From: a virus
Length of the DNA: 64,000 bases
Reading direction: 5' to 3' (one strand)
Virus record (IMG/VR): IMGVR_UViG_3300032401_000006
Coordinates: 1-64,000 of that record
Positions within the stretch are counted from its first letter, which is position 1. Each line of letters begins with the position of its first letter. The position numbers were made by a program, and so were the translations under genes. Below the pieces are notes generated by a model. It was not told where the DNA came from and made no database searches. It saw only the letters and a program-made list of their open reading frames with translations. Shown here in pieces: positions 24,301-33,118 of this stretch.

Positions 24301-24912
24301 TCAACACGTCACCTGACTCACACCCTTGCGCTTGGTGACTCGAAACACCTTGTCTGCCTCGTCCATCAGATAATCTGAATGCGTGACGATTATCAACTGA
24401 AGCTCGAGTTTCTTGCTGATCTGTCGCAGCATCTCAGAAGCCTTAGGCACCAAGTCGGCTGATAGATTGACAAAAGGCTCGTCCAAGATTATCACACTCC
24501 TGGATCTCGGACGCTGCATCGACCACGATGCTATGCGGAGAGCAAACGAGGCAATGTTGACTGCACCACCACCAGACGCCGACATGGGGTCGATCTTGTT
24601 TCCATCGCGCTCAAACGTCAGGTCGCACTCCGTCTTGTTGCGTCTCTGCACGAACTCAACAGACAGTTTGTACGGTTCCCGGTATATCGCCTCCAAAGCC
24701 AGCGTGGTGATGTCAGAGATGTGGAAAGTGAGTTGTTGCTGCGTCGCCAAACCCACGGTGCGTATGACTTCGCGAGCCTCTTCGTGCTTGTGGAGGCTTT
24801 TCTTGTTTGCTTCTATGTCTCGTTTGGTGCGAGCAAGGTCATCTTCGATCTGACGGGCGCGCCCCTTTTGCTGCTCCAGATGATTGCGCAACGTCTCTAC
24901 AGTACACGGCAT
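24301..24912 (-). CDS. SbcC/gp46-like ATPase, C-terminal lobe
   Basis: 203 residues starting at ATG 24912 inside the previous gene, with GAGGAGCGCTACA ahead. After a coiled-coil N-terminus it carries the ABC-type C lobe: signature SASGGGAVNIASF, Walker B SVIILDEPFVNLS and the H-loop LIIVTHSDYLMDEA. It lacks Walker A, which sits in the separate gene at 26022-27200. The two must pair to make a working Rad50/SbcC ATPase. Confidence 0.8.
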   Translation of the reverse strand: MPCTVETLRNHLEQQKGRARQIEDDLARTKRDIEANKKSLHKHEEAREVIRTVGLATQQQLTFHISDITTLALEAIYREPYKLSVEFVQRRNKTECDLTFERDGNKIDPMSASGGGAVNIASFALRIASWSMQRPRSRSVIILDEPFVNLSADLVPKASEMLRQISKKLELQLIIVTHSDYLMDEADKVFRVTKRKGVSQVTC

Positions 24913-25138
24913 TGTAGCGCTCCTCTATGTCGGCCATCTTCTTGTCGATCTTCTTTTGAGTCCCGGCCGCGTCCTTGGCCAGCTCTTCCGCTTTGTCCTG
25001 AGCTTGAGCGACGGTCTTGCAGTCGTACTCGGTGCGGAGTGCGTCCATCATGTACTGCCGCTTTCCGTTCAGCTCCGACACCTTCGCCTTGGCTTTCTCG
25101 ATGTTTGCCTTTATGTCCAGCAACTCCCTCTCTGTCAT
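24839..25138 (-). CDS. Coiled-coil segment of a split SbcC (99 aa)
   Basis: ATG 25138 overlaps the SbcD stop (ATGA); the stretch open further upstream is antisense-like and ignored. Almost entirely heptad-type helix (LLDIKANIEKAKAKVSELNG, AQAQDKAEELAKDAAGTQKK). Placed between SbcD and the C lobe, it looks like part of the SbcC arm made as its own polypeptide. It overlaps the next gene by 74 nt. Confidence 0.6.
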   Translation of the reverse strand: MTERELLDIKANIEKAKAKVSELNGKRQYMMDALRTEYDCKTVAQAQDKAEELAKDAAGTQKKIDKKMADIEERYNAVYCRDVAQSSGAAKGARPSDRR

Positions 25139-26049
25139 ACAGACTCCTTGTCTATCGCCTTCCACACGATGTCCATCACGCCTTGCCTGACCCTGTTCTT
25201 CTTCGCCCACTCACGCAGGTTGTCCTCGAACGACAATCCAGCGTCGTGATCCTCCACCAACTTGGACACGAATGCGTCGATGCGGTGGTCGCGCTCCTCT
25301 TTCCTCTCCAAGTGTTCTCTGCTGATCACGTCGTCCATGATCGGCAAGTACACCGGCTCGGCAGTGTTCATATCCGCGTGCCACAGAAACACACACGGGT
25401 GGTGCCCGATCTGATCGGTGGTTGTGCGCATGAGACTTCCGGCGTTCACCAGCAACCGTCCCTTGTACTCCTCCACGAACGTCTGATGATTGTCACCGGT
25501 CACGATCAGATCAGCTTTGGGGTACATCTTCAACAACTCCAAAGCTGACAAATCTTCGCACCCGGGCCAAGGGCGAGTACCCGACCACGTCAGCGTGTGC
25601 CACACCATGATCTGACGACCACCACGCTCCAGGTAAGGACAAACGTACGGCTCCATGCCAAAGTGCCCACCTGACAACAACTCAATATGCTTTCCCACAG
25701 CAAGCACGTTGATGCCGCTCTTGTCCATCAGCTCCAAACTGTGCTGTGGCATGTCGTGCTGTCCAGCTACGGTATAAAATCTGGCCGGCAAATACTGAAT
25801 CGCCTTGCTGAGGAGATACGGAGACGGCTTCCAGTGATCGAACAGATCGCCGGCGTGGATCACAGGGCAGTCGTGCTTGATCTGGAGCTGCGCCACGAAC
25901 GACACCTTTTCCCACTGTGCTTTATCAAAGTCGTCCGTGCGACACACCGGGCGGTCATCCCGCAAATGCCAGTCATCAGTGAGAATCGCGTCGGCTTTTC
26001 TGAGCATGCTGTTGTTTCTTCTCATTGTGACTTCCCACACAGCGGACAA
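25135..26049 (-). CDS. SbcD/Mre11/gp47-like nuclease
   Basis: 304 residues. Calcineurin-like phosphoesterase motifs: ILTDDWHLRDDRP (D and H), PVIHAGDLFDHW (GDxxD), YTVAGQHDMPQ (GNHD-like, with Gln for Asn), MVWHTLTW and VTGDNHQ (GxxH-like). The tail is charged. With the SbcC pieces it forms a recombination nuclease that processes DNA ends and feeds homologous recombination. The start overlaps the end of the SbcC N-lobe gene; an ATG at residue 9 is an alternative. The first metal ligand region reads TDDWH where DxH is usual. Confidence 0.85.
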   Translation of the reverse strand: MSAVWEVTMRRNNSMLRKADAILTDDWHLRDDRPVCRTDDFDKAQWEKVSFVAQLQIKHDCPVIHAGDLFDHWKPSPYLLSKAIQYLPARFYTVAGQHDMPQHSLELMDKSGINVLAVGKHIELLSGGHFGMEPYVCPYLERGGRQIMVWHTLTWSGTRPWPGCEDLSALELLKMYPKADLIVTGDNHQTFVEEYKGRLLVNAGSLMRTTTDQIGHHPCVFLWHADMNTAEPVYLPIMDDVISREHLERKEERDHRIDAFVSKLVEDHDAGLSFEDNLREWAKKNRVRQGVMDIVWKAIDKESV

Positions 26050-27200
26050 ACAGCCATGTTGTCGTGGAATATCTTCTCAAACCTGTTTTGCATTTCCAAG
26101 GTCGCTTTCGACTGCCTGTTGTTATCGTCTACCTCGTCCAGGAGTGTTTTCAGAGCGCCGAGCCGTGTGTTACTATTCCTGCCTGACTCAACGAGCTGTA
26201 GAAGCGAGCCTACATCGAATTCCAAGTCCACCAACTTGTTCAGATCTTCAACTTGCTCATCCAGTCGATTGATCCTCAGTACCGAATCGCACAGAGCGGC
26301 CCACCTTGTTTCAGTTTCCTTGTGTTGCTTTATGGAGTCAAGCGTGCTGCTCACAGAATCAGAGAGATCGACCAACTTTTGCTGGCTGTCAATTACCGTC
26401 TCTGTTTCTTCCAGCGCGTTCAGGGTGTTGTTCAAGGATGCACACTTCGCTTTTACTTCATCACGCTGCTTCATCAAGTCGAAGGTGAGATCCACGGAAT
26501 CAGAAAGATCGAGCAATACTTGCTGATCGGCGATCTCTGCATCAACTGCTTTCAATTCATACAGAGCAGTGTCCAGACGTGACCAACTCACCATCAAAGC
26601 GACACGCTGCTTCTCCATGCCCTCGACAAGCGTGACGTCAGTCTCCATGTCCTTTAGATAGTCGTAGCCGCTGAGCTGCTTCTCCAGATCAACCGCACGC
26701 GCAGATCCAGACACGATGGATGCATCCAACTGACGTATCTGCTGCTGAATGTTTTTCAACCCCAAATCTATGGCGTCGAGGTGCGCGATGGAGTTGAAGT
26801 GCTGTGCCACGGCACCGGAGCTGTCGGTCAACAGGAATGGCTGGTCAAACTGAGATTGAAAATTGAGCTCGGACATGTTCAGGGTCTTGAACACCTCCTC
26901 CGGCACGTCGGTTCTTATTGCAGCCAGCGGTGTCTTGCCCACGATGTATCGGTCCGACTCATCCTTGACGCGCTCAACTTTGTCACCCTCTGCAGTCTCT
27001 ATCACCACAGCCGTCGGACCGCCCCACGTGCTCACGAACGCGTGTCCCTGAGGGCGATTCCATGTGAGCCACCGCAGCGCGCGGAGGATGGCTGTCTTCC
27101 CCACGTCGGAGGAACCCACGATGACGTTGATGCCGCGGCTGAACTCCAGCGTGGTGTCTTCGTGCGATTGAAAGTTACGAAGCGTGAGTTTATAAATCAC
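26022..27200 (-). CDS. SbcC/gp46-like ATPase, N-terminal lobe with zinc hook
   Basis: 392 residues from GTG 27200. The N lobe has MIYKLTLRNFQSHEDTTLEF and Walker A GSSDVGKTAILRAL, then long coiled coil. It ends at CPLCGKSQ, the Rad50 zinc-hook CxxC, exactly where the hairpin of a normal SbcC would turn back. The return coil and C lobe are encoded by the next two genes beyond SbcD. A 20-codon frame ending in the TGA that overlaps the GTG may serve as a leader. Confidence 0.85.
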   Translation of the reverse strand: MIYKLTLRNFQSHEDTTLEFSRGINVIVGSSDVGKTAILRALRWLTWNRPQGHAFVSTWGGPTAVVIETAEGDKVERVKDESDRYIVGKTPLAAIRTDVPEEVFKTLNMSELNFQSQFDQPFLLTDSSGAVAQHFNSIAHLDAIDLGLKNIQQQIRQLDASIVSGSARAVDLEKQLSGYDYLKDMETDVTLVEGMEKQRVALMVSWSRLDTALYELKAVDAEIADQQVLLDLSDSVDLTFDLMKQRDEVKAKCASLNNTLNALEETETVIDSQQKLVDLSDSVSSTLDSIKQHKETETRWAALCDSVLRINRLDEQVEDLNKLVDLEFDVGSLLQLVESGRNSNTRLGALKTLLDEVDDNNRQSKATLEMQNRFEKIFHDNMAVCPLCGKSQ

Positions 27201-27262
27201 TTTGTCTTCTCTTTTCTCTTAACTTCGTACACGATGAAGTGAGCACAATCCATCTGCATTAA

Positions 27263-27505
27263 TTATAGCCCGATGAGTTTCTTCACCAGCTCGTGTCCTG
27301 CATGACCCCACCATTTTAGGACTACAGCGCTCATTGCTTTCTTGCCGGACTTAATTACCTCGTTGTCAAACTTTGTGATGTCGAATCCGAGAGACAGCCC
27401 GAGTGGTGTTCGGACATCCCAAAAGTCACTCAACTCCCGACCAAATATGTCTCTGAACTGGAGTCTGCACTGCTTGAAGCGTTCACGTGCCACTATGATG
27501 TCCAT
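27263..27505 (-). CDS. Small hypothetical protein (80 aa)
   Basis: ATG 27505 opens MDIIVARERFKQCRLQFRDI; ends VLKWWGHAGHELVKKLIGL. Compact alpha/beta, basic. It sits between the zinc-ribbon gene and SbcC in one leftward run. No family recognised. Confidence 0.6.
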   Translation of the reverse strand: MDIIVARERFKQCRLQFRDIFGRELSDFWDVRTPLGLSLGFDITKFDNEVIKSGKKAMSAVVLKWWGHAGHELVKKLIGL

Positions 27506-27509
27506 TTAC

Positions 27510-27809
27510 CTACTCCTCCCAATTCACGCAACCATCTTCGGTGCACTGTCCACGCAAGTGCCCGCTGTAGGATGACACGAGATACACCAACACACCGTCT
27601 CTGCCAACTGTTCTGCAAATCGGACACGGAATCCTGCCCTTCCCGCCGTGACCCTTGCCGTACTTGCGTGCTTGAGAGTCCTTGAACGCGGCTGCATAGG
27701 CGACGATGAAGTCTGTGTCTGGTGCAGGCTTTGATTTGCTGGATGCCAAGAACGGCAATGGATATCGGTGTCTCACGACTACCTCATGTTTTTCACGACA
27801 GATTCCCAT
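27510..27809 (-). CDS. Small zinc-ribbon protein (99 aa)
   Basis: ATG 27809 lies 31 nt inside the resolvase gene with AAGGTGG close ahead; a later GTG is possible. The C-terminal half is a zinc ribbon (CPICRTVGRDGVLVYLVSS, then CTEDGCVNW) of the kind that binds DNA or RNA. Confidence 0.6.
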   Translation of the reverse strand: MGICREKHEVVVRHRYPLPFLASSKSKPAPDTDFIVAYAAAFKDSQARKYGKGHGGKGRIPCPICRTVGRDGVLVYLVSSYSGHLRGQCTEDGCVNWEE

Positions 27810-28375
27810 TCCACCTTCTTGAGTGACTCACGCTGAGCCTTGGTAGCCGTCTCTCTCTTGAGAAGCACCTGACCGATCTTCATTAGTCCGAAGGCATCGG
27901 CCAGATTGTCACTGTCGAGATTCATGTTCCACACTCGGTAGACTTCTTTCAGCATCAGGTTTTTCTTGATGTTTCCTTTTCCTGACACGAACTTCTTCAG
28001 CGTGGACGGAGGCACCTCCACGAACGGCACATCACGTGTAAACAAGTCCATGCGGACGATGCCGCCGATCTCTGCCCCGCAGATCACGTTGTTGCCCTGT
28101 CCACCAAATGCGTATCCTTCGATGATCACCACTGTGTCTGGAGCGGACGTGGCCTGACGAATGACACCACGTATCTTCGCCCACTTCTCGTGCCGCGGTG
28201 TGACACTCTTGAACGTGATCTCACGAAATAGGAATCCCGCTGTTATAGTGAACAAACACTTACCACCTTCAGATCCTTCGGACTGAAGAGCATCACTGCA
28301 GATGCCTGTACCGTTCAGGGACAGGTCGATCCCCACGATCGTGGTTTCCGTTGCTGATGACTTTTGCCTTCTCAT
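27779..28375 (-). CDS. RuvC-like Holliday junction resolvase
   Basis: 198 residues. RNase H-fold signature acidic positions are visible in TTIVGIDLSLNGTGIC, TVVIIEGYAFGGQGN and LDSDNLADAFGLMKIG. A Lys-rich segment (VSGKGNIKKNLMLKEVYR) fits DNA binding. It would resolve branched DNA before packaging. ATG 28375 overlaps the TGA of the gene before (ATGA). Confidence 0.85.
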   Translation of the reverse strand: MRRQKSSATETTIVGIDLSLNGTGICSDALQSEGSEGGKCLFTITAGFLFREITFKSVTPRHEKWAKIRGVIRQATSAPDTVVIIEGYAFGGQGNNVICGAEIGGIVRMDLFTRDVPFVEVPPSTLKKFVSGKGNIKKNLMLKEVYRVWNMNLDSDNLADAFGLMKIGQVLLKRETATKAQRESLKKVEWESVVKNMR

Positions 28376-28572
28376 GATTCCCTCGGTACGAATGGAATGG
28401 GTGTGAAAAGATCTTTACTCGGGCCATAATTCTCATCGATGTATCTCTGCGCCGCACGCTTCGTCGGAAATGCTCGAAAGAAGTCAATCACGAAACTGTC
28501 TTTGTTGGTACAAAGTCCGACTTGCCCAGCCAGACTGAAAAGTTGAACTGTGTATAGCTTGCGGCGGATCAG
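28372..28572 (-). CDS. Small hypothetical protein, start unclear because of an in-frame TGA
   Basis: The frame LIRRKLYTVQLFSLAGQVGL to IDENYGPSKDLFTPIPFVPR is protein-like and ends coupled to the resolvase start. The best start is ATG 28593, with AGAGG ahead and coupled to the previous stop. But a TGA at 28575-28573 follows six codons later (MRQTTV then TGA). Either initiation is at CTG 28572, or the stop is a mutation, an error or read through. Function unknown. Confidence 0.5.
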   Translation of the reverse strand: MIRRKLYTVQLFSLAGQVGLCTNKDSFVIDFFRAFPTKRAAQRYIDENYGPSKDLFTPIPFVPRES

Positions 28573-28589
28573 TCACACGGTAGTTTGCC

Positions 28590-28700
28590 TCATCGCACTG
28601 CCTCTCGAAAGTGGAAGGGGGCTTTGCCGCATTGGAATATCGTGACTGGAATGGACAACGAGGCTTGTTTTGGTATCGCGCCCTGCACGTTCCCCCCCAT
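28590..28700 (-). CDS. Very small hypothetical protein (36 aa)
   Basis: ATG 28700 follows GGGGGCAAAGGATC. Opens MGGNVQGAIPKQASLSIPVT and ends HFREAVR with a TGA overlapping the next ATG (ATGA). The start spacing and the stop-start coupling favour a real gene; no family. Confidence 0.4.
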   Translation of the reverse strand: MGGNVQGAIPKQASLSIPVTIFQCGKAPFHFREAVR

Positions 28701-28828
28701 GATCCTTTGCCCCCTATAAATTTTTTTGCCCGCCGTGGCCGTGGCCAGTGTACCGTGAATGTCCTTAGACCCCCACGGAATAAATCTACGTCAGTGGTGT
28801 ACCTCCACTGCACGGCGGGCAATCTCGT

Positions 28829-29887
28829 TCAATCTCGCTCCTTGATTTGTCGTTTCACCATAAACTTTTCCTCGACCTCGTGCCACAACTCGATCACCTC
28901 ATCGCGGAGTTTCTTGACCAGGCCGCTCTCGACCTCTTCGATCGCGTCGTCTAATGCTAGACTGAGTTTGTCATTGCCCACCACGTAGGTGCTGCTCTGC
29001 GTGACCGTCTTTACATACTGTAGATTGGCGCGGATGTCGTCGACGCCGTAGTCAAATATTATGACGACCGGTGCAGTGTGGTATGGTGCCCACACGCTGC
29101 TCTTGAAGACCTCCACCGTAACTTCGACTCCGTATGTTCGAGTGAACTCGGTGCCTCGGATCTTTTTCTTGCGCCGCAGCTTCTCAGGGTTCATGCAGCG
29201 AAGCCGCAAACTCGAATAGAAGGAGATGGCTTCGCCACCCGGGCTCTTGTACTTCAACCCGTATGGACCAGCATCCATGTTTTGTCTGACCTGATTCGAG
29301 GCCACCATCAGGAAATTCTTGTCCGTCAAGATGCGACACGTCTTGCGCAGCTCCTGACTGAATTCCTTGGCGCGGCGCATTCCCATCTTATCCTCGTCCT
29401 CCATCTCCATCTCAGTAGAGAGTGCAGCGAGTGAGTCAGCAAAGACGCCGTGAACGATTTTCTTGTTCGAGGACTTGGGCTCCCACTTTCGTATGGGACG
29501 AAACACGGACGGTATCGTGTCTGGTTTCTCGTACTCCATCTTGGACGTATTCAGACCCATCACCTGTCCGAACTCTTTGTTGAGCCTCGCCTCAGGGTCG
29601 AAAAACAGCACGCTGCCGCCCTGTCTCTGTACGTTTCCAGCTATCTCGCAGAGCATCACCGTCTTGCCAGACGAAGGCGGACCGAAGATCTCCACCAGGA
29701 TGCCACCCGGCAGCCCCCCACGTGAAAATCTACCACCGCTTATTGCTAGGTCAAGCAGCGTGCTACCAGTACTGATCACCATGTCATCACTGCCATCATA
29801 GACACGCTCCGGCTTGACTTCCTCACGGGTGTGCTCGCGCAGCTGCGTGCTCAACTTGTCTTCAGACTTGAACTGTCTTCTTGGCAT
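28829..29887 (-). CDS. RecA/UvsX-like recombinase
   Basis: 352 residues. RecA core: Walker A FGPPSSGKTVMLCEIA, Walker B-like VHGVFADSLAAL, a DNA-binding loop region (SNQVRQNMDAGPYGLKYKSP) and GGEAISFYSSLRLRC. The N-terminus is short and basic; the C-terminus is helical and charged. It would drive strand exchange with the SSB and SbcCD made nearby. It overlaps the upstream gene by 26 nt. Confidence 0.88.
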   Translation of the reverse strand: MPRRQFKSEDKLSTQLREHTREEVKPERVYDGSDDMVISTGSTLLDLAISGGRFSRGGLPGGILVEIFGPPSSGKTVMLCEIAGNVQRQGGSVLFFDPEARLNKEFGQVMGLNTSKMEYEKPDTIPSVFRPIRKWEPKSSNKKIVHGVFADSLAALSTEMEMEDEDKMGMRRAKEFSQELRKTCRILTDKNFLMVASNQVRQNMDAGPYGLKYKSPGGEAISFYSSLRLRCMNPEKLRRKKKIRGTEFTRTYGVEVTVEVFKSSVWAPYHTAPVVIIFDYGVDDIRANLQYVKTVTQSSTYVVGNDKLSLALDDAIEEVESGLVKKLRDEVIELWHEVEEKFMVKRQIKERD

Positions 29888-30227
29888 ATATTTTTTTCAT
29901 CCTGTTGATGATCTTACCAGCGTACGCGGGACCAATCGCTCTGTTGTGTAGCCACACCGCAGTGTCCTTGAGGTAGTGAGCAAACGTGAGCCGGTTCCTG
30001 CCGAACTGAATGACCTTCCACCAGTGCTCGACGCGCGCGCCAGCCACGTAGTTTACGAGCTCATCGGCAGATTGACGGTGTGTCACGTACTCATCGACTA
30101 ATCTGCGGATTGTCTTCGACCGCGTCGTGTCCTCGCTCAGCACCGCGAGACTGAATAATTCGGATGCCGAGCGGGAGACGTACCCCCCAACCAACACGTT
30201 CTCCCGCTCAAACATGCCCGTGCTCAT
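29862..30227 (-). CDS. Hypothetical helical protein (121 aa)
   Basis: ATG 30227 with GAGGG ahead. Mostly helical: SKTIRRLVDEYVTHRQSADE, then RVEHWWKVIQFGRNRLTFAH and a basic end. Lies between the SSB and recombinase genes and may be a recombination accessory protein, but no family is recognised. Confidence 0.65.
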   Translation of the reverse strand: MSTGMFERENVLVGGYVSRSASELFSLAVLSEDTTRSKTIRRLVDEYVTHRQSADELVNYVAGARVEHWWKVIQFGRNRLTFAHYLKDTAVWLHNRAIGPAYAGKIINRMKKIYAKKTVQV

Positions 30228-30237
30228 TTACAAACCC

Positions 30238-31575
30238 TCACTTTCCAGCTTTTCTGGCGGCCTTCTTGACGTCATAGCATGCTTCCCAGACCTTGCATGC
30301 GTCACACTCATCCTTCTTGTCGGTGTCGACGCCGAACTTGTGTCCACTCGGACACTCGTCCTTGCTCTTGCGCGTGGACTCTTTGCCAGACTTCTCGGTG
30401 GGCTTGTCGTCCTCGTCCTCTTCCTTCTCGGCCTTCTTGCCGGTACCGTGGCAAGGCGCACAAACGCGACCTTTGCTGTTCTCGCCACTTCCGTCGCATG
30501 CGACGCAAGCGTCATCGTCCTTTCGCGAAGACTTCTTGGGCGGCTCGTCCTCGTCGTCAGAGAGCTTTTTTGATTTGGCAGGGGGCTCATCCTCGTCATC
30601 ATTCTTTGTGGCCCGCTTGGATTTCACCGGTGGTTCATCCTCGTCATCATCGGCAGGCTTTTTGGTCTTCTTGGGCGGCTCGTCCTCGTCCTCTTCTTTC
30701 TTGACACGACGAGCGGGCTTGTCGTCCTCTTCCTCTTCCTTCTCATCGCGGCGAGAGCGTGATTCAGTCTTGCCACGTCGAGCCGGAGCAGCATCGGCAT
30801 CAAACGGCGGATCATCATCATCCACCTCATCAGCTTCCTTCCCGGCACCGTAGAACATCTGGCGGATCTTCTCGTACGGGTGAATGATCAAGATCTTGTC
30901 GAGATCCGGCACGCCCTCCAGGAACTTGTCGTCGTAGCCCTCCTTGCGTGGCTCAAAGTCAATCCTGGATGCATCGGCAAACTTGTTCTTGCCGAGCTGC
31001 TCTTCGCTGAAACGGATCGCAACCGTGAAGCCATCCTCCGACGGATCAAAGAACGCCCTGAACTCCGGCTTCTCGTCTGTCTCTTCTCTGAGTTTGTCCT
31101 GGAAGCACCTGCGGCTGATGTCGAAGAGATGAACTTCCTCCTCGTACTCCTTGTGACCGATCGGCACGACGGCGTAGAGATTTCTCTCGCTCGGCTTGAC
31201 GGCCTTCACCTCCTCGTCATCGAACTGCTTCCCTTGTTTGAGCAGCTTCGACCGGTACTCACACACGGGACACTTCTTCTCCACGCTGGTCGGGCAGACG
31301 ATGACGCTGTTGTTGACACCGATGTTGCGGTGCATCCTGTACGGTCTGCGGTACCAGACATCCCCTGGTGTAGCCACACCCTTCTCGTCGTTGCGGCAAG
31401 GGTGGTTTTCATCCGACACGACATAGGGCAAAAAGTCGAACTTCACCTTGTCACCGCCGGCCACCTTCAGCATAGTGATGTCGCGTGGAATAGCGAGGTG
31501 TCCACTGCTTCCCCTGCTCTTCTCGCGCTCGTTATCGGCGCCCACTCTGTCCTTGAAGCTCATCTTCGGTTTCAT
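30238..31575 (-). CDS. gp32-like single-stranded DNA-binding protein with acidic repeat tail
   Basis: 445 residues from ATG 31575 (AAGGAG 7 nt ahead; an upstream in-frame ATG lacks a site). Residues about 30-250 resemble T4-type gp32: KVKFDFLPYVV, HPCRNDEKGVAT, a zinc site CPVCEYRSKLLKQG and FRAFFDPSEDGFTVAIRFSE. The tail is extreme: four repeats of DEDEPP with Lys-rich spacers, then a DnaJ-like CVACDGSGENSKGRVCAPC and another Cys cluster (CPSGHKFGVDTDKKDECDAC). Acidic tails of SSBs recruit partner proteins; the added zinc-like modules are unusual. Confidence 0.75.
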   Translation of the reverse strand: MKPKMSFKDRVGADNEREKSRGSSGHLAIPRDITMLKVAGGDKVKFDFLPYVVSDENHPCRNDEKGVATPGDVWYRRPYRMHRNIGVNNSVIVCPTSVEKKCPVCEYRSKLLKQGKQFDDEEVKAVKPSERNLYAVVPIGHKEYEEEVHLFDISRRCFQDKLREETDEKPEFRAFFDPSEDGFTVAIRFSEEQLGKNKFADASRIDFEPRKEGYDDKFLEGVPDLDKILIIHPYEKIRQMFYGAGKEADEVDDDDPPFDADAAPARRGKTESRSRRDEKEEEEDDKPARRVKKEEDEDEPPKKTKKPADDDEDEPPVKSKRATKNDDEDEPPAKSKKLSDDEDEPPKKSSRKDDDACVACDGSGENSKGRVCAPCHGTGKKAEKEEDEDDKPTEKSGKESTRKSKDECPSGHKFGVDTDKKDECDACKVWEACYDVKKAARKAGK

Positions 31576-31608
31576 CCGTTGTCTCCTTTGCATCAAATGA
31601 AAAGTTGA

Positions 31609-32127
31609 TCAAGACCGACGACGCCGCACCGCTGCGGCCACCTCGGCATCATTGTTCTCTTGGCTTTTGTTCTTCTGCCACTCCTTCGTCAAGTCGCGCG
31701 GAACTCTGGGCCCGGCGAAGTACAGAAGTCCGTGGAGCTTGACCAGGTGCTCCAAGGCATCGCGGCGGTGGTCGAACGACTTTACCACTGCCCTGGCTAC
31801 GTTGAGCTCATAACGAGCTTCTATCAAAGCATCGTTCGCCTGCTTCCACTCCGGGACCAGCTTTATGGCCTGCTTGACTCTCTCCTCGCTGATCCGATCT
31901 ATCCCGTACGCCTCGGGTGTCTTCCGAATGATCGCGTCGAGATCCGCCACGCAAAGTTCCAGCTTCTCCTCGGCCTTGTCGTAGAGACGCTGCATCTGAG
32001 CCGCGTTGCGTCCATACTTCTGCATCAGATCAGGCTGCTTGAGCCAGCACACGTCCAGTGCGGACTCGTCGATGTTCACTTCATCCTTGTATCTCAACTT
32101 CTCGCTCTCCGGCTCGCTCGTCTTCAT
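31609..32127 (-). CDS. Hypothetical coiled-coil protein (172 aa)
   Basis: ATG 32127 behind GAGGTGAATC. Acidic start, then long helices (MQRLYDKAEEKLELCVADLD, NDALIEARYELNVARAVVKS) and a basic end (AAAVRRRRS). The order clamp loader, this gene, SSB suggests a replication or recombination mediator; no family is recognised. Confidence 0.65.
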   Translation of the reverse strand: MKTSEPESEKLRYKDEVNIDESALDVCWLKQPDLMQKYGRNAAQMQRLYDKAEEKLELCVADLDAIIRKTPEAYGIDRISEERVKQAIKLVPEWKQANDALIEARYELNVARAVVKSFDHRRDALEHLVKLHGLLYFAGPRVPRDLTKEWQKNKSQENNDAEVAAAVRRRRS

Positions 32128-32130
32128 GAT

Positions 32131-33054
32131 TCACCTCTTCGTGACACTGTAGCAATGAAAAACAAGACCTGCAGCCCCACATGAATACAGCGGGGCCATG
32201 AACTCCTCGATTATGATCGCAGCTACATCTCTCTTCGACTCATCGGAGCTGTTGAGAACAACAACTTGACAATATCCCAGAATGGCGTAGCGCACCTTCT
32301 CGGGGTCCTCGTCCTTCAGTCCACCAAGTACCGAGCTCACTTTCTTCCAGTGTGCCCGGTCGATCAGCACACGGCACAACTCGATGGTCTTGTTCTGCTG
32401 CTCGGCCGAGTGCTTGGCGACTTCCAATTGCTGCGCTTCGTCCACGGCGAGCACTTGATCCAGGATCTGTAGAGCGTTGCGAGGGTGGCCCATGCTGTCC
32501 ATCACGATCTGATCGTACACCGAGTCATCCAACTTCCGCTCCTCTGATTTCACCACACGCCTAAGCAGACGAAACATCTGCTTCTCATCCAACCGCTTGA
32601 CCTCGTACTGACTGCAGCGACTTAGAATCGTCGGCAACAGCTTCTGCGGATCAGTGGTGGCCAGGATGAAGTACACGTGTGCCGGAGAGTCTTCGAGTAT
32701 CTTCAAGAGCGCTGATTGGGCATCAGGTGTGGCACGGTGCACTTCGTCCAGCAACCACACCGTGCACTTGCTCTCCATGGGCTTGAACTGACTTCGCTGC
32801 CTGATCTCTCTTATATTGTCGATGCCGCGGAGGTCCGTGATGTCGATCTCGTTGAAGTCTCTGCCCTTGGAGTCCAGCACGCTGGCTGTGATCCTGCCTA
32901 GCGTGGTTTTCCCGCAGCCCGTCGGTCCGTGAAGCAGCATGGCATGCGGTCGGTCCTTCTTCTCCAGGTCGGCTTGCAGCGTGTTCACGGTCTGCTGGTT
33001 GCCAACCACGTCATCAAAAACTTGAGGGCGGTATCTGTGATAAAGCGACATCAT
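32131..33054 (-). CDS. DnaX-like sliding clamp loader subunit
   Basis: 307 residues of AAA+ clamp loader: YHRYRPQVFDDVVGNQQTVN, Walker A HGPTGCGKTTLG, Walker B VWLLDEVHRATPDAQ, the SRC motif PTILSRCSQYEVKRL and sensor 2 GHPRNALQILDQ. It loads the beta-like clamp encoded at 38.1-39.1 kb. Single loader gene, shorter than bacterial DnaX and lacking its C-terminal domains. Confidence 0.9.
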   Translation of the reverse strand: MMSLYHRYRPQVFDDVVGNQQTVNTLQADLEKKDRPHAMLLHGPTGCGKTTLGRITASVLDSKGRDFNEIDITDLRGIDNIREIRQRSQFKPMESKCTVWLLDEVHRATPDAQSALLKILEDSPAHVYFILATTDPQKLLPTILSRCSQYEVKRLDEKQMFRLLRRVVKSEERKLDDSVYDQIVMDSMGHPRNALQILDQVLAVDEAQQLEVAKHSAEQQNKTIELCRVLIDRAHWKKVSSVLGGLKDEDPEKVRYAILGYCQVVVLNSSDESKRDVAAIIIEEFMAPLYSCGAAGLVFHCYSVTKR

Positions 33055-33118
33055 GATCTCCAGTTCACTTTATTATTCTCAAGAGCGGTGTTGACTTTCA
33101 ACAAAAGTTCAACAATAA

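Noticed and set aside
28484-28822. 112-codon leftward frame before the resolvase genes
   Set aside because: It overlaps two better supported small coupled frames, and its Arg/Pro-rich sequence looks like a shadow.
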